Shown piece by piece: positions 25,932 to 37,432 of a DNA stretch of 64,000 bases (position 1 is its first letter; the number at the start of each line of letters is the position of its first letter). A program made the position numbers and the translations under genes. The notes under the pieces are model-generated. The model worked only from the letters and a program-made list of their open reading frames with translations, had not been told where the DNA came from and ran no database searches. The stretch covers positions 62,001-126,000 of the forward strand of contig JAUPFP010000039.1 of the NCBI GenBank assembly GCA_036925085.1, written 5' to 3'. The stretch comes from Brachycybe producta (taxonomy: Eukaryota > Arthropoda > Diplopoda > Playtdesmida > Andrognathidae).

Positions 25932-28900
25932 ATGTTCACCCTTTTTTATGGATTATGGAAATATTTATTCCAAAAAGATGAATATTTCATTCTCATACTT
26001 GGATTGGACAATGCAGGAAAAACTGTACTTAAAACCAATTAAATATTAGGATTAATTAAGGCCAAAACTTTTATGCAAATTTAAATAATTCAGAAATGTG
26101 CAGAATTGTTTTTTTTTTTAAAGGAAATTATGCATTTTATAAAATAAAATATAAATTGTTTATTTTATGCAATTGAAAATAAATATATAGGAGAAACGAT
26201 ATTAATTATCTTAAGTAATTAATGGCTAGTCATCAGATGCAATAATAGGAAAATCTAAAATCAAAACTAGGGTGAGACTAAAACACGGAAACTCATGGAA
26301 ACGCGCGGAAAAATAAATTTTAGGCTACTATAAGCGTTACAAGACACGGAAAATACATGCAGACACATTGGAAAGCACGGAAAACGCTTACAAATTACAC
26401 AGGGAAAACACGAACAAACGGAAAACACAAACAAACGCACGGAATACACTTACAAACACACGGAAAACACAAACACAACACGTGTTTTCCGCGCTTTTCC
26501 GTGTAAGTTTGTAAGTGATTTCCGCACTTTTCCGTGTGTTCATAAGTGTTTTCCGCGCGTTTCCGTGGGTCTGTAAGTGTTTTCCGCGCTTTTCAGTGCT
26601 TTCCCATTTGTCTACACGTATTTTCCGTGCCTAGTAAAAACTTATAGTAGCCTAATATTTATTTTTCCGCGGGTTTCCGTCAGTTTCCGTGTTTTAGTCT
26701 GACCCTCAAAACTATTTTGTTTTTAAAGAAAAACCTTTTTTTTTTAAAAAAAATTTCTGATAAAAAAAATGTTTTTTAAAGGAATTAAATGAAACTATGC
26801 ACATTTTCCAAAAGATTGTGCAATTTTGGATTAAGATATAGTTTATTATGAACAGCTAATTTTCAAACTCTTGATTATTATTTTGTCTTTCAGAAGAGAA
26901 ACTAGAAGTGTTTTATAAACTAGAAGAATTATCTCAATTAATGAAGTGTATTTATTTTTCACGTCGATCGATCTTTTAAAATAAACTTTTTATAGAACAA
27001 AATTTAAAAAAAAAATGTCTGCTTAAAGTTTAGTCATTTTCATAGTGACATAAAAAAGCTCATTTTGAAAGATATTAATATGATTGAACTATCGTTCTAG
27101 TTTCTAAAAAAAAACTTTTGACTTTTTCTTAATTTTACACCTAAAAGACAGACTAATCAGAGTTTGAGAAGCGTTTATGGTTAAAAAAAACCACCTTAAA
27201 GATTGTTTATTGAACACATTATGAGTTTTTTTTTTTTTTTGCAAATTTTTGGCCGTCATATAAAATTTGAGAGAACTTTTAAAAATTTTCGTTTAATTTT
27301 TTTTTAGACTTATCTGGAACAAACGAAAACGAAATTCAACAGAAACTACAGAGCCTTGAATCCGAATAAGATTACAACAACTGTCGGTTTAAACAGTAAG
27401 AAAAAAAAACTTATTTCTGAACCACAAAAAACAAGACTTGTGTTGATTATAATCTTCAATTTTCTTTTTATTTATACAGTTGGAAAAATTGAATTAAGTG
27501 GCGTGAGACTTAATTTCTGGGATTTAGGAGGTCAGGAGGATTTGCAATCTCTCTGGGATAAGGTGAAAACAAATAATAAGACACTTTGTTTATTCACTGT
27601 ATAACTTTGAAGCTTGTGACGTCAGAGGGGTTTGACTAAAAAGCTTATTTGTGTCATTTTAGTCTGACAAAAATGAATAATAACCAAAAAAAAATGCAAT
27701 AAACCTTCTCTTTTAATACGGAGCCCTGTAAAGGACATGCGAGATTTTTTTTTAAATCTCGACATTTCCACTTTTTTCAGAATCTCGAAATTTCGACTTT
27801 AATCTTGACATTTCGACTTTTAATCTCTTATTCAGTCAGGTTAATTATGCCATGTTGTGCGCACCATACTCTAATAATTAAATTATCGCTGCTACAAGAG
27901 GGCGCTTGCAATAATTTCATTATTAGAGTATGGTGCGCACAACACGGCATAATTAACATGAACGAATAAAAGAGATTAAAAGTCGAAATGTCGAGATTAA
28001 ATCTCGAAATTTCGAGATTAAAAAAAAAAATCTCGCCTGTCCTTTACAGGGCTCCGTACTTTTACTATCAGATTATCGAAACGCCTCTGAACGAGGCTAA
28101 AATTGTTTTAATAAATTCTTAATATCGTTTTGCTGTTTTCCCACCTCTCTGACGTCGTAGGTTTTAAGTTAATAACAACGTGGCAACTGTATTATTTCAT
28201 TAAACTATTATTTTTAAACGTTTCTCCTTCTAGTATTATGCTGAATCGCACGGTGTCATCTACGTTATCGATTCGTCCGATCGCGAAAGATTGGAAGAAT
28301 CGAAAGATGCTTTTGGTAAAACTTTTAATGGAAATCAATTCAATTTCAGCTTCAGGTTTTTGAATTTTGTGCGGAAACGTTTTCTTGAAGCAACTTTTTA
28401 AATATTTTCAAAATTTATTTCTAAAGTATTTTCATGATAATATTTTTTTTTCAAAATAAACTACTTATGATAGTTTGAAACTGTTCGAATTTGAAAAGAC
28501 GTCATAAATATTTTTCGGCTAAAATTGGTTGTAAATTCTAAATGACCCTCCCCATCTAAGTAATTGATTGACCATTCTAGTTTCTAACACAGTTTCAATT
28601 TCTTTTTATGTCTGACTCTTGAATTAATTTTGCAAAATTAAGATCAACTTTGAAAGTGTTTTAAAAACTAGAAGAGTAATAAATCAACCATTAAAGAATA
28701 TTTTCAGGTTGACATCTTTCAAAATAAGCTTTAAATTTTTGTCTATAAGTTTATTTTGAAATATATCAACGTGGAAATACTCATAAGTGATTGAGCTACC
28801 CTTCTAGTTTTTAAAACATCTTCTCAAATAATTAATATTCTTAAATTATGTCTCAAGATAAGATGATCGTTAACGAAGCCTTAGACAGCGTTCCACTTCT

Positions 28901-29185
28901 GGTGGTCGCCAACAAACAGGACGTCGAAGGATGTCTCTCGGTAACGGAAATCAAATCTGTTTTCAATGACAGTGCACGTCGTATCGGACGAAGAGATTGT
29001 CTCGTTCTGCCGGTTTCAGCTCTCAAAGGGTATTTTTTTTAAAAGTAATTATATATGTGTCTAACGAGTTGTTACCTTAATTTGCTCAAAACAATAGAGA
29101 TGGTGTCGATGAAGGCATCCAGTGGATCGTTCAGTGCGTGAAACGAAATCTTTTACGTCCACCGTGTCCCGGAGAAGAAAGGTAA
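25932..29185 (+). CDS. ARFRP1: ADP-ribosylation factor-related protein 1 (ARFRP1), complete, 6 exons, 201 aa
   Basis: Exons 25932-26024, 27308-27395, 27480-27562, 28234-28315, 28858-29029 and 29098-29185 join in phase to 201 aa, the same length as human ARFRP1. It starts [19 protein letters not shown]. The P-loop GLDNAGKT is at 24-31, a TTVGLN switch I segment follows, WDLGGQE begins at 74, NKQD is at 134-137, and the end is RPPCPGEER. Residue 2 is Phe, not Gly, so it cannot be N-myristoylated. This fits the family (yeast Arl3/ARFRP1), which is N-terminally acetylated and recruited by SYS1 to the trans-Golgi, upstream of ARL1 and GRIP golgins. Intron 1 holds a hAT-like MITE and a family A element. 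Intron 3 holds a CGGAGCCCTG palindrome. Intron 4 is nearly all foldback repeat. Confidence 0.96.
26270..26706. mobile_element. hAT-like foldback MITE (437 bp) with 8-bp target duplication
   Basis: CAAAACTA occurs directly on both sides (26262-26269 and 26707-26714). The ends are inverted: GGGTGAGACTAAAACACGG on the left, CCGTGTTTTAGTCTGACCC on the right. The whole unit is close to a palindrome of GGAAAACAC / GTGTTTTCC repeats. An 8-bp duplication and G-rich ends suggest the hAT superfamily. Confidence 0.75.
26840..27195. mobile_element. Foldback MITE, family A, in ARFRP1 intron 1
   Basis: Left arm TTTATTATGAACAGCTAATT and TTGTCTTTCAG; right arm AAAAGACAGACTAATC...AAACCACCTTAAAG. It ends about 110 bp before exon 2. 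Confidence 0.65.
27719..28056. mobile_element. Palindromic MITE, family P (CGGAGCCCTGTAAAGGAC), 338 bp
   Basis: Near-perfect hairpin: CGGAGCCCTGTAAAGGACA on the left, inverted TGTCCTTTACAGGGCTCCG on the right, TA on both sides. Inner arms pair through AATTATGCCATGTTGTGCGC / GCGCACAACACGGCATAATT. It sits in ARFRP1 intron 3. Sister copies: 57021-57264, 61896-62204, and shorter relatives at 34685-34793 and 59565-59747. Confidence 0.85.
28380..28835. mobile_element. Adjacent family B and family A foldback fragments filling ARFRP1 intron 4
   Basis: 28380-28600 has the family B core (AAATAAACTACTTATGATAG and its inverse). 28620-28835 has the family A core (AAAACTAGAAGAGTAATAAA, TTTCAAAATAAGC, then the inverted CTACCCTTCTAGTTTTTAAA). 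Together they occupy most of intron 28316-28857. Confidence 0.55.
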
Positions 29186-29312
29186 CGAACGAACGAACAC
29201 GGCAAAACGCACACTGACACAGGACCACAAAAAGAGAAAATCATCTCGTCATCACGATCTATTTCCGGCCTCTATTATTATTATTGTTTAAATCAGTTGT
29301 ACTTCCTGTGTA

Positions 29313-29327
29313 AATAAACCCAATAAA
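29313..29327 (+). terminator. Polyadenylation signals of ARFRP1
   Basis: Two AATAAA hexamers (29313-29318 and 29322-29327) about 130 bp after the stop codon, followed by T-rich sequence. Confidence 0.6.
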
Positions 29328-29374
29328 AGTGACTAGTTTCTTCTAAACAAAATTGTTCATTTATTGTCTCTTTT

Positions 29375-29650
29375 TTTCATGAACAGCTGATTTTTGAACT
29401 CTTCGTTATTCTTAAGTTTCAGAAGAGCAAAAATTAAAGAGAAATATTTTGAAAGTGTTTTCGATACTAGAACGGGTAGATGAATTACTTAGTACTGTTT
29501 TATCATTTTGATATCTCTCAAAATAAAACTTAAAAGAATATCGTGTGGTTAAAGTTGGAATTATTTTCAAACGAATATAAAAAGCTTATTTTGAAAGATA
29601 TCAACATAAAAATATTTACCCTTCTACTTTCTAAAACACACTGGTGGTTC
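29375..29650. mobile_element. Foldback MITE, family A, downstream of ARFRP1
   Basis: TTCATGAACAGCTGATTTTTG opens the left arm. The centre pairs GATATCTCTCAAAATAA with TTATTTTGAAAGATATC. The right arm is truncated after CTACTTTCTAAAACAC. Confidence 0.55.
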
Positions 29651-29654
29651 TGAA

Positions 29655-30763
29655 GTGTAAACCCTCAGTTTAATAGAACCAGTTCCAACTAAAATAATTT
29701 GCAACTGTCGAGCTTAAATCAATTCTAGCTGGTTAATCTTGGCTTTGCAGCAAATCCAAAAATTGTTCTCGTCTATATTGGATTTTGTAACTTCAATCCA
29801 ACTTTTATCGCGCTTTGATCTTGGCTTGAATAGAAATCCACTTCAATTTTTGAAGCGAACTGAATCGTGTGGCGTGGATTGACAAACTTTAGAACGTGGA
29901 TTTGTTCAATCATAATATTTTGTAATGATGGTAACATGAGCAATTAAAAAAAAAGGTTAAAAAAAATAGCCTTTACCCATAAACAATTTCAAAAGCTGGG
30001 CACAGATGGTCAATTCTGGCTTGTCTATCCTTTGGTACACTTTTGAATGTTTATGTGGGCAGCATCTATTTTTTTCGTTTTTTTTTTACTAATTGCTTAG
30101 TTTTCCCATCATTGCAAAGCATTCACGATTTGAACAAATGTATATGTTCTGAAGCCCAGAATTGACAAGCAAACAAAAAAATGTCAAATTCCCCAAATGC
30201 AAATTAAGAAGACATCATTTTTTTCGTTTTTTTATCTGGAATTTAGCAAATGATACATCATTTATCTTTCTTCCTTTAAGAAATTGAAACCATTTTCATA
30301 ATAAATCCACCATATTTTTTAATTGAATTCCAAACCCCTCAAAAATCCCCTTCAGTTCCTCCTCCTCCTCCTCCTAGTTGACAATAAAACTATCCCCCCT
30401 CCCCCCAATCCAACAAAAAACATCAGAACCAAAGCCAGTTTATAATTGTTGTTTGTTTTTTTTTAGTAAAGAATGTTCACCAAAATCACTCACTCAACCA
30501 CTCATTCCTGAAGAAACAAAAATAAAACCAATAAACGTCATCCAATTTTAAGAAATGAGAACCAAGAAAAAGAATCAGAAAGGAGAGTGTTGTGTGTTCA
30601 ATATCATTTAAAGAGAAGGCATAACCTTCAGAAATTTCTCATTAAATTCACTACAAGATTTACGAAGGGATTGTCAAAATGTTATTTAAAATAAAGCCAT
30701 TGTTAGAATACATATCTCCAAAATTAAGTGATTTCTTATGAAAACTATTTTTGACTTTTGTAG
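29655..30763. other. Spacer between convergent ARFRP1 and the NUDT3-like gene, left part
   Basis: AT-rich. An imperfect inverted pair GTCAATTCTGGCTTGTC / GCCCAGAATTGAC (about 30016-30175) suggests one more decayed foldback. No gene seen. Confidence 0.45.
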
Positions 30764-30898
30764 ACTGATGCGCCACCAAACGACATCATTGGTAAACAAA
30801 ATAAAAAGTATACCCATCTACTACTCGAACATTGATATAATAGTAGATAGGTAACTTTTTTAATTTTTGCCAATGATGTCGTTTGGGAGCGCATCAGT
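30764..30898. mobile_element. Small palindromic MITE (135 bp)
   Basis: Left arm ACTGATGCGCCACCAAACGA and inverted right arm TCGTTTGGGAGCGCATCAGT continue through CATCATTGG / CCAATGATG and ACCCATCTACTA / TAGTAGATAGGT. Confidence 0.75.
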
Positions 30899-32499
30899 TT
30901 ATAACAGCAGGGTTCAGGGATGCATTCAGCTCGTGAGCAACTTTTTTTGAGCTCGTTTCTCGTTTAAAGTCGTTCCTGGTTCCCAATAACCAGTCGAACA
31001 ATCTTTATCGAGCAACGACTTTTATCCCTCGTGCTCTGCGAGTGCATCTAGAGCGAGCAGGTCCATTAGAGTGGCTTCTTATTTCGTGTTCAGATTCCTA
31101 AGCACATCAAAATTGCTTGAGCAGTTTCAAAAGTGCTTTGAAACTGAACGCACACAATGAATCCTTTTGATTTTAAACATTTTTGACAATCGTTTGGCAA
31201 GTCTCGTCATGATTTCAGTGAGATAAAGGTCTTTAATGAATTTATTCTTCACGATTGCTAAGTCAAAGGCAGTGAACTAAACTCTCAAACGTTTCATGTA
31301 AACAGTGAATGAATTTAACACTACCCTTGACTTACTGTAGCTATCAGTAAGAATACGATCCTTACTTCCCACATCCTTTACCTTACTCTAGATTTAAAAA
31401 AAAAAGAGTAAAGAAAAGGCGGTATATGGAAGAAGTATTTGAATACGGCCACCAAATTGCGGATGTGGAAAGACTTGATCAAGACCTCCGCAATTCACAA
31501 TGAAAAATTGAAAAAGAAAACTGAAAGACATCTTCGAACCACAAACGAGAGCAAAATTAAGAGATAAAGGAACTCACTTTCTTTATAATACAGAGGTTAT
31601 TCTAATAATCAATTTTTCTACATTCATTCAGACTGGTATACACTTCAGAAAACACAAGGACCTCTTTCCCCCTCCCCTCTCTTCATTCTATAAGAGTTAA
31701 TAATTGCAAATAAAAATTACAAATCTAAAAAAATAGTGTGCAGAAAAGGGAACACTAATGACTTGAGAAGAGAATGGAGTACAAAGTAAAACAATTTACC
31801 TTTTTTTAAGTGATTGGGTGGGTCTTGTATGGAGATTTAAACCCGTTGGGCCCGTGGGGAACCTTTAAAGGTTCACTACCATAATTACTTTTGAACCAGG
31901 CACCACACAGTGGTTCCCCAAACTTTTTTTTTTTGCCTGAAGAAATCACAGCAAACCTAGCGTACCACCACAGGCAAATCTCTTATAAACCACAAATTTT
32001 TAGTGTTTGTGATATAAGTCTTAAAAGCCACTAGCTAAAATTTTTTTTGAAAATATTAAATTATATTAAGATTTTCAATATAACATCCAAAATGTTCAAT
32101 AACTTTCGGTGTTTCGGAGCAAATTGTTCTTTCTTCATTTGTTTCGCTAAATTATAATTTAAATAAATATATTTAAATTAAGAATTTTTGTTGCCATAAT
32201 TTTAAGCACTAACTAGAAATGGCGCCATCTATCTACTACATTCGCTTATACCACAGAAAGCTCCAATATGGGGGCAGAGCTCTTAGTTGAGCTACCTCCA
32301 TATACAGAGAAAAAACCATTTCACACGATTAAATTTAACCAGACCAAAAATATATTTCATTTTATATGATTTTTCTGAAATATTATTTCTGCAAGCAACC
32401 AAGAAGGCCCTGTGGTAGAAGGACAAAAGTCAAACTACATTATGTGAAACGCACTTTCAAAACCCAAAAATATAAACCTCCGATAACAACTGCAACAAA
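30899..32499. other. Gene-free spacer, right part
   Basis: A GAGCTCGT-rich imperfect inverted segment lies at about 30925-31065. Repeats shared with 16990-17110 and 17645-17690 lie at 32215-32300 and 32395-32480. Nothing coding is supported. Confidence 0.45.
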
Positions 32500-32745
32500 A
32501 TGCACTGTCAGAATGTAAATCCTCTGCACGAGAGTTCGTATTCGTTAAGCAACTTTCGTTGCATTTACCTCGGCGAGTACGAAATGACTATAAAACGCAA
32601 GTCGAGGAGGAGGACACCTCACGGGCCCGACGGTAATATCGAAAACAAAACGATCGGTATTTCTCCGAGACCCATCCACAAACACTTCAAAAAAGTAGAT
32701 GGGTCACCACTGTGCGTACTCCCACAATTCCCTCTCTCTATTTAA
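32500..32745 (+). other. GC-richer open stretch of unknown role
   Basis: An uninterrupted 81-codon frame with near-coding base composition (LSNFRCIYLGEYEMTIKRK, then a basic RRRTPHGPDG segment) in an AT-rich spacer. I recognise no family, and there is no convincing splice context or start context. It lies 0.65 kb beyond the NUDT3-like stop codon, so it may instead be conserved 3' UTR of that gene on the minus strand. Function unknown. Confidence 0.25.
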
Positions 32746-33006
32746 CGAAAATTACAAATATTAAGATCCATATAAACTTAAGATATTCGTAAATTTTAAA
32801 CCCTTTTTTTTTCTTTCACTTAATATTTTTTTTATTGTACAATTTTATAATATTTTTTTTGGAAATTTTTCTATTAGAAAACTATTTGGAAAAAAAAAAT
32901 TATAACAAACATTCAAAAAAACAAAAAAAAAGAGAGCCAGAAATTGATAACGCACGATCACATTCGTACACACAGATACACACACATCACGAGAGATGTT
33001 CGATAA

Positions 33007-33026
33007 GGGGGGGGGGGGGGGGGGGG
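33007..33026. repeat. Poly-G tract
   Basis: About 20 consecutive Gs, with a G10 run at 33301. Both lie in the presumed 3' UTR of the NUDT3-like gene, where the transcript would be C-rich. Confidence 0.85.
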
Positions 33027-33401
33027 AAACGAACACACGCACACGGGAAGAAGAAAAACACTCGCAAAAGAAGAAACCTAAAGTTTCTTCTTCTGAGAGT
33101 ACGGAAAAAAGAAGGGAAATCAGTTAAAACAAAAAACAAAAGAGAAAAATCTCGTATTAAACAATGGATTACTCAAAGACAAATAACTTGGCAGCAAAGA
33201 GAATATATGTTTATAAATCGCAATCAAGAGACGAGAGCCAAAAAGAGGAATTTTTTATAACGAGAAGAAAGGGGAGGAGGTTGAGGTGGAAAGGGAAAAA
33301 GGGGGGGGGGGACGAGAAAGGGACTTTTTCGTCTGGACGTCGAACAACGGGCCATATTCTCGAGAACACGCACCATTCCCACTCTCTCACTCTTTCAAAT
33401 A

Positions 33402-36400
33402 CTATGGCACCTTGTCGTTATGGCTGAGCAACTTGACGTAACTCCACTGAACCGGCTTGTGAGCCTCGAGGTGGTCGAGAGCATCTCCGATCGAGAACCA
33501 TTTGCGTTTACGACCTAAACGACGACGACAATTTAAAAAGAAAAGAAAAAAAAAGAAAACCAAGAATTAAAATCGCTAGAAAGTAGAAGTGGTTGGACAA
33601 AAGCGAAAAAACCGATGCTTTTGGAATCCTCCCATTCGTCTAGTTCTTCGGTGACGACGAGAACGAAAACGGCCGTCCGATGTTTCCTTTCCGTATTTTG
33701 CTTTTTTTTTTTTGGTTTTAAAAGAAAGAACACATTTCGATCTGTTAAAAATAAAGTTCTGGATTCGAAGCAAACTTATTGAAAGACGTTAAAGATACCT
33801 CGAAGATACCAAGACACCTTCCTAATTTTCCTCTAACTCCGGCTTCTTCGAGAACCTCTCTGCTTGCGGCAACTCCCGGCTCTTCGTTCGGCTCCAGTCC
33901 TCCACCGGGTACGATCCAACGATCTGGAGCACGGCTGCTCGAAACTAACAGAACCTTACGTTTACAAAAGAGAACAAACGGGATCGGTTTCCTTTTCGGT
34001 ATCGACCTTTAACCAATCCCCAAATTTGCCCTTCGCCGTAAAGGGGGGGGAGGGTTTCGATAAAAACACCTTGTCTACAGTTTTCATTTGCTTTATTAAA
34101 TGACGTCACTCGCATATTTTTTTTTTGTTGTTTCTCTTTCTCAATTGGAATGACTTCAAAGTCAATTAAAAGATAATCTGTCTTCAAAAGTCGACCAAGT
34201 GCCAAATATAACATTTGCATTTGCTTCGAATATCTTATGCTCTGGTCAAGTCTACGTGGCTTATACAGCCTAAAGGTCAAAATGACGTCAAATTGGCCTT
34301 GAATGAATGAATTTATAATTAACTTGTAATTATGCGTCACGATAATTGCACTCATGTGAATCACGTCACTTCCTTTTCTCTGTTAACGTTATCAATACTG
34401 TATAGAGAAGGGGGTGTAGTTGACCAGAGCATCAAAGTGTTTATGTGGCGGGGGGGGGGGGGGGCGGGGGGGGGGGGGAAATTGACTGACACTTGTAGGA
34501 CTTTTATCAAAAAGCGACACCTGTTTTTAGCTGAATTTTGAAATACTTATAATTCAATTATGAATATCCATGCGGCTATATGACCGGCTCCCATCATTGG
34601 ACTATTTTGACATAAATGGCCTTCCATAAAGGTTCAACAACGGGCCGCCTGCAACGGGCCTTCTTGCAATACAAGTGAATTCTACGGAGCCCTGATCAGA
34701 ACACGCATCGAAAATTCACAATATGTTATTATAAATTAACAATTCGTAATGACAAATTGTGAATTTACGCTGTATGTCCTTTACAGGGTTCCGTAGAATT
34801 CTCTTGTATTGCAAGACTTGTATTTTTTTTTAGAAACAGGGCCCACAAACGCAGAAAAAAACGCCTTAAGACAGGCGACGAGTGACACGGTGATAGTTAG
34901 GCCTTTGCTTCCATTAAGTTGAGCATGTAGGCCTACTTGTGACCAGTGACTTGTTTTAGCAAATTGCGCAACGCTCTTCCTCTTCTTCTTACCAATCATA
35001 ACCAATGTGACCAATTGACCAGTCTTGTCAATCCTTTGCGCAGATTCTGGGCTTAGTTGCAACCCTCATACGCACAGGCATTTAGAAATCGGGAAGAACA
35101 TAAGTTGGCTCCTCCCTTTTTATGACGACCGGCAACTTCTAATTGGTTGGTTATGTAGTCTGACGTCACATGCTCCACCCTTTTTCAACGTCGAACCACA
35201 CGACAAACCAATTAGAAGTTGCCGGTCGTCATAAAAAGGGCGGAACCAAATTCTGCTCGTCCCGATTTCTAATTGCCTGTCTTATATTTCAGAACAGGTG
35301 GAGGGGCTGCGGCGGTGGGCTTATTTTCTTGAAACCCTGTTTCTGAGGGTTCAAGTCGGAAGTTCTAAGTACCAAGGTTACACCATCTTGAATTTCGGCC
35401 TTGCGTGACTGAAGTCTATAGTTTAGATTCTCCTCTCCCCCCTTTTTTTGTGCCTTGAATTTGTTAACAATAAAAATTGGGTTGTTTTTCTCAAATATAT
35501 TATTTACTCGTCGCACTGAAATGTGAATGAAATGAGAAACATTATTATTATTATTATCATCTGAGAAGAGATAGTGAGCGACTGATTGGCGCCACTTAAA
35601 TCTCCCACCCCCAATTGATGGACAAATTGATCTTTTTCTCATATTCATTGAACACACAAGTCGTGTTTTTCTTCTTCTATTCATTCATAGAGGTCATAAG
35701 GTCACACCGTTACACGACCTCTCATTGACCTCTCGTCACCACACACGCCATCATTATCTACGAAGAACGTGACAGACTGGAATTTGAATCACTTGCACGT
35801 ACCACTTTTAAGGTGGTCGAGTCACAGGCAGTTAGAAAACGGGATAAACAGAAGTTGGCTCCGCCCTTTTTATGACGAACGGCAACTTCTAATTGGTTTG
35901 TTGTGTGGTTCTACGTTGAAAAGGGCGGAGCATGTGACGTCAGACTACATAACCAACCAATTAGAAGTTGCGTTCGTCATAAAAAGGGCGGAGCCAACTG
36001 AAGTTCTGACCGATTTCTAACTGAATGTTGTCAAGCCTTGACTACAAAATGTAGTCGGGTTTGTTTGCTAAAACCAACCACTCAAGTCGAGTTTTTTTTT
36101 GTAGTTGCAACATTAAGACCACTTTCAAACCACCGCAGTTCGACTCGAGTGGTCGGTTTTAAGCGACAAGCCGACTATATTTTGTAGTCGAGACTCGACC
36201 ACCTCAAAAGTGGTTCGTGTGAAACGGATCAAACTAGCGTTTGATCAAAGTTCGTTACTTTTTTAGGGAAGTTATTACAATGGGTGACACACAACGGACC
36301 ACTTTACGACTACAAAATGAAGTCGGATGTCCACAAAACAAACCACTACTTCGAGTAAACTTCAAAAAAGTGGTCGTCGTAATTGTCGACAAAAAACGGC

Positions 36401-37432
36401 CTCTCGTTAGTCATTCAGACAAAATGGACTTTGACAAGGAAGCACTTTTGTTATTGTTTCACTTTCGTAAGAATTTTTAACAAGATCAAAAGCGACGCGA
36501 CACGTGGTTGGAAAGTGGTTCGTGCGAAAAGAAGAAACACTGTCGCTGTCAACGCCATCAAATTGTTGATAAGTCGCCAGCTTGAAAAGTTACGGCGTCT
36601 TTTCCATAGCAAAACATTATCAACCACAGTATAGCCACTTGCGACAACATTTTGTAGCTGAACTCAACCACTGAAACGTGGTCCTTGTGACAAAGGGCCT
36701 TAAGAATTAAAAATACACAAAACCATTTTTTTAAATCACTTTTCGATTTTCAAAATGAAAGTTGAAGGTGGTTAAAGTTGTGGTTGCAATGTATTCTTGT
36801 TCAACTGTTTCGATTAGCAGCCACTTAGCCTCTATATGCAGGCTATTTTACAACTTTTTCGCACCTTACCTGAGAGGCTATCATCAGCTATGAAATCGAA
36901 AAAAATTACTCGTATTTTCTTATGGTGGTCTCTTGTTGACTTCATTTTGCAGTCAAAAAGTGGTCTGTGTGCCAAGGGATCGATTCAGTCCAAGGTGTGA
37001 TTAATTGGAGCCCCAGTAAGGGCCGGCATGGGGGCCCAAATTTGATGGGTTTTATTTCGAGACGAATAAAAAGAGGTTTAAAAGGATCTTAAGAACTCGT
37101 AAATAAACAAAAGACTAAAAATAAAAGATGATTTTGCGCAATAAAACAAAAGAAAACGTGGAACGACGGCACCCGGTTCAACAACCCGCCCCTCCCCCTT
37201 CTAGCCTCCTCCTCCTCCTCCAAACTCTTAACCCTTTTTACCCTCCCGTAATCCGTTGCTATGGTAACCAGTGATCATAGTCGATTTTTTTTTAAACAAA
37301 AAGTACATTTAATTTTCTAATAATTATGTTTACCTCCGTTTCGTCTTCACTTCTGACGCACAAACAGGCGGCTCTTTGCCTATAACCTTCGTCATCGTAC
37401 GTCCGAGTTGAATTCGGCTTCTCTTTCACCAT
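33402..37432 (-). CDS. NUDT3: Diphosphoinositol polyphosphate phosphohydrolase (NUDT3/DIPP family), complete, 4 exons, 151 aa
   Basis: Exons 37432-37334, 33954-33799, 33700-33613 and 33514-33402 join in phase. The product opens MVKEKPNSTRTYDDEGYRQ, has RAACLCVRSE, and carries the Nudix box GX5EX7REUXEEXGU exactly at residues 51-73. It continues GKLGRCLGIFE, KHRTAVFVLVVTEELDEWED and GRKRKWFSIGDAL to KVP. It matches vertebrate DIPP1/2 (172-180 aa) except for a shorter C-terminal tail. The family removes the beta-phosphate of inositol pyrophosphates (InsP7, InsP8), and also hydrolyses diadenosine polyphosphates and polyphosphate. The third exon's acceptor follows a run of As (see findings). Intron 1 (3.4 kb) is packed with MITEs. 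It is divergent from IP6K, the enzyme that makes its substrate. Confidence 0.95.
34449..34481. repeat. G-rich run in NUDT3 intron 1
   Basis: Nearly uninterrupted G tract (one C) of about 30 bp, a potential G-quadruplex on the + strand and C tract in the transcript. Confidence 0.85.
34685..34793. mobile_element. Short family P relative with extended arms
   Basis: CGGAGCCCTG...inverted...TGTCCTTTACAGGGTTCCG, with TA at both ends. Pairing continues outside as CTTGCAATACAAG / CTTGTATTGCAAG (about 34662-34818). This suggests a larger palindrome, or insertion of one copy into another palindromic repeat. Confidence 0.6.
35075..35279. mobile_element. Palindromic MITE, family Q, copy 1
   Basis: CAGGCATTTAGAAATCGGG and inverted CCCGATTTCTAATTGCCTG. 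Inner arms CTTTTTATGACGACCGGCAA / TTGCCGGTCGTCATAAAAAG are perfect. The loop contains TGACGTCA. Confidence 0.85.
35825..36023. mobile_element. Palindromic MITE, family Q, copy 2
   Basis: Same TIRs and arms as the copy at 35075-35279, but the loop (GTTGTGTGGTTCTACGTTGA ... TGACGTCAGACTACATAACC) is in the opposite orientation relative to the flanks. The two copies lie 545 bp apart in NUDT3 intron 1. Confidence 0.85.
36030..36985. repeat. Cluster of family D repeat copies (TGTAGTCG / AAGTGGTC)
   Basis: Several direct and inverted copies of GACTACAAAATGTAGTCG and CCACTTTTGAGGTGGTC-like motifs, ending in versions of GTGTGCCAAGGG or TGACAAAGGGCC (36040, 36170-36220, 36300-36330, 36660-36700, 36940-36982). 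Probably two or three nested MITEs. Confidence 0.5.
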
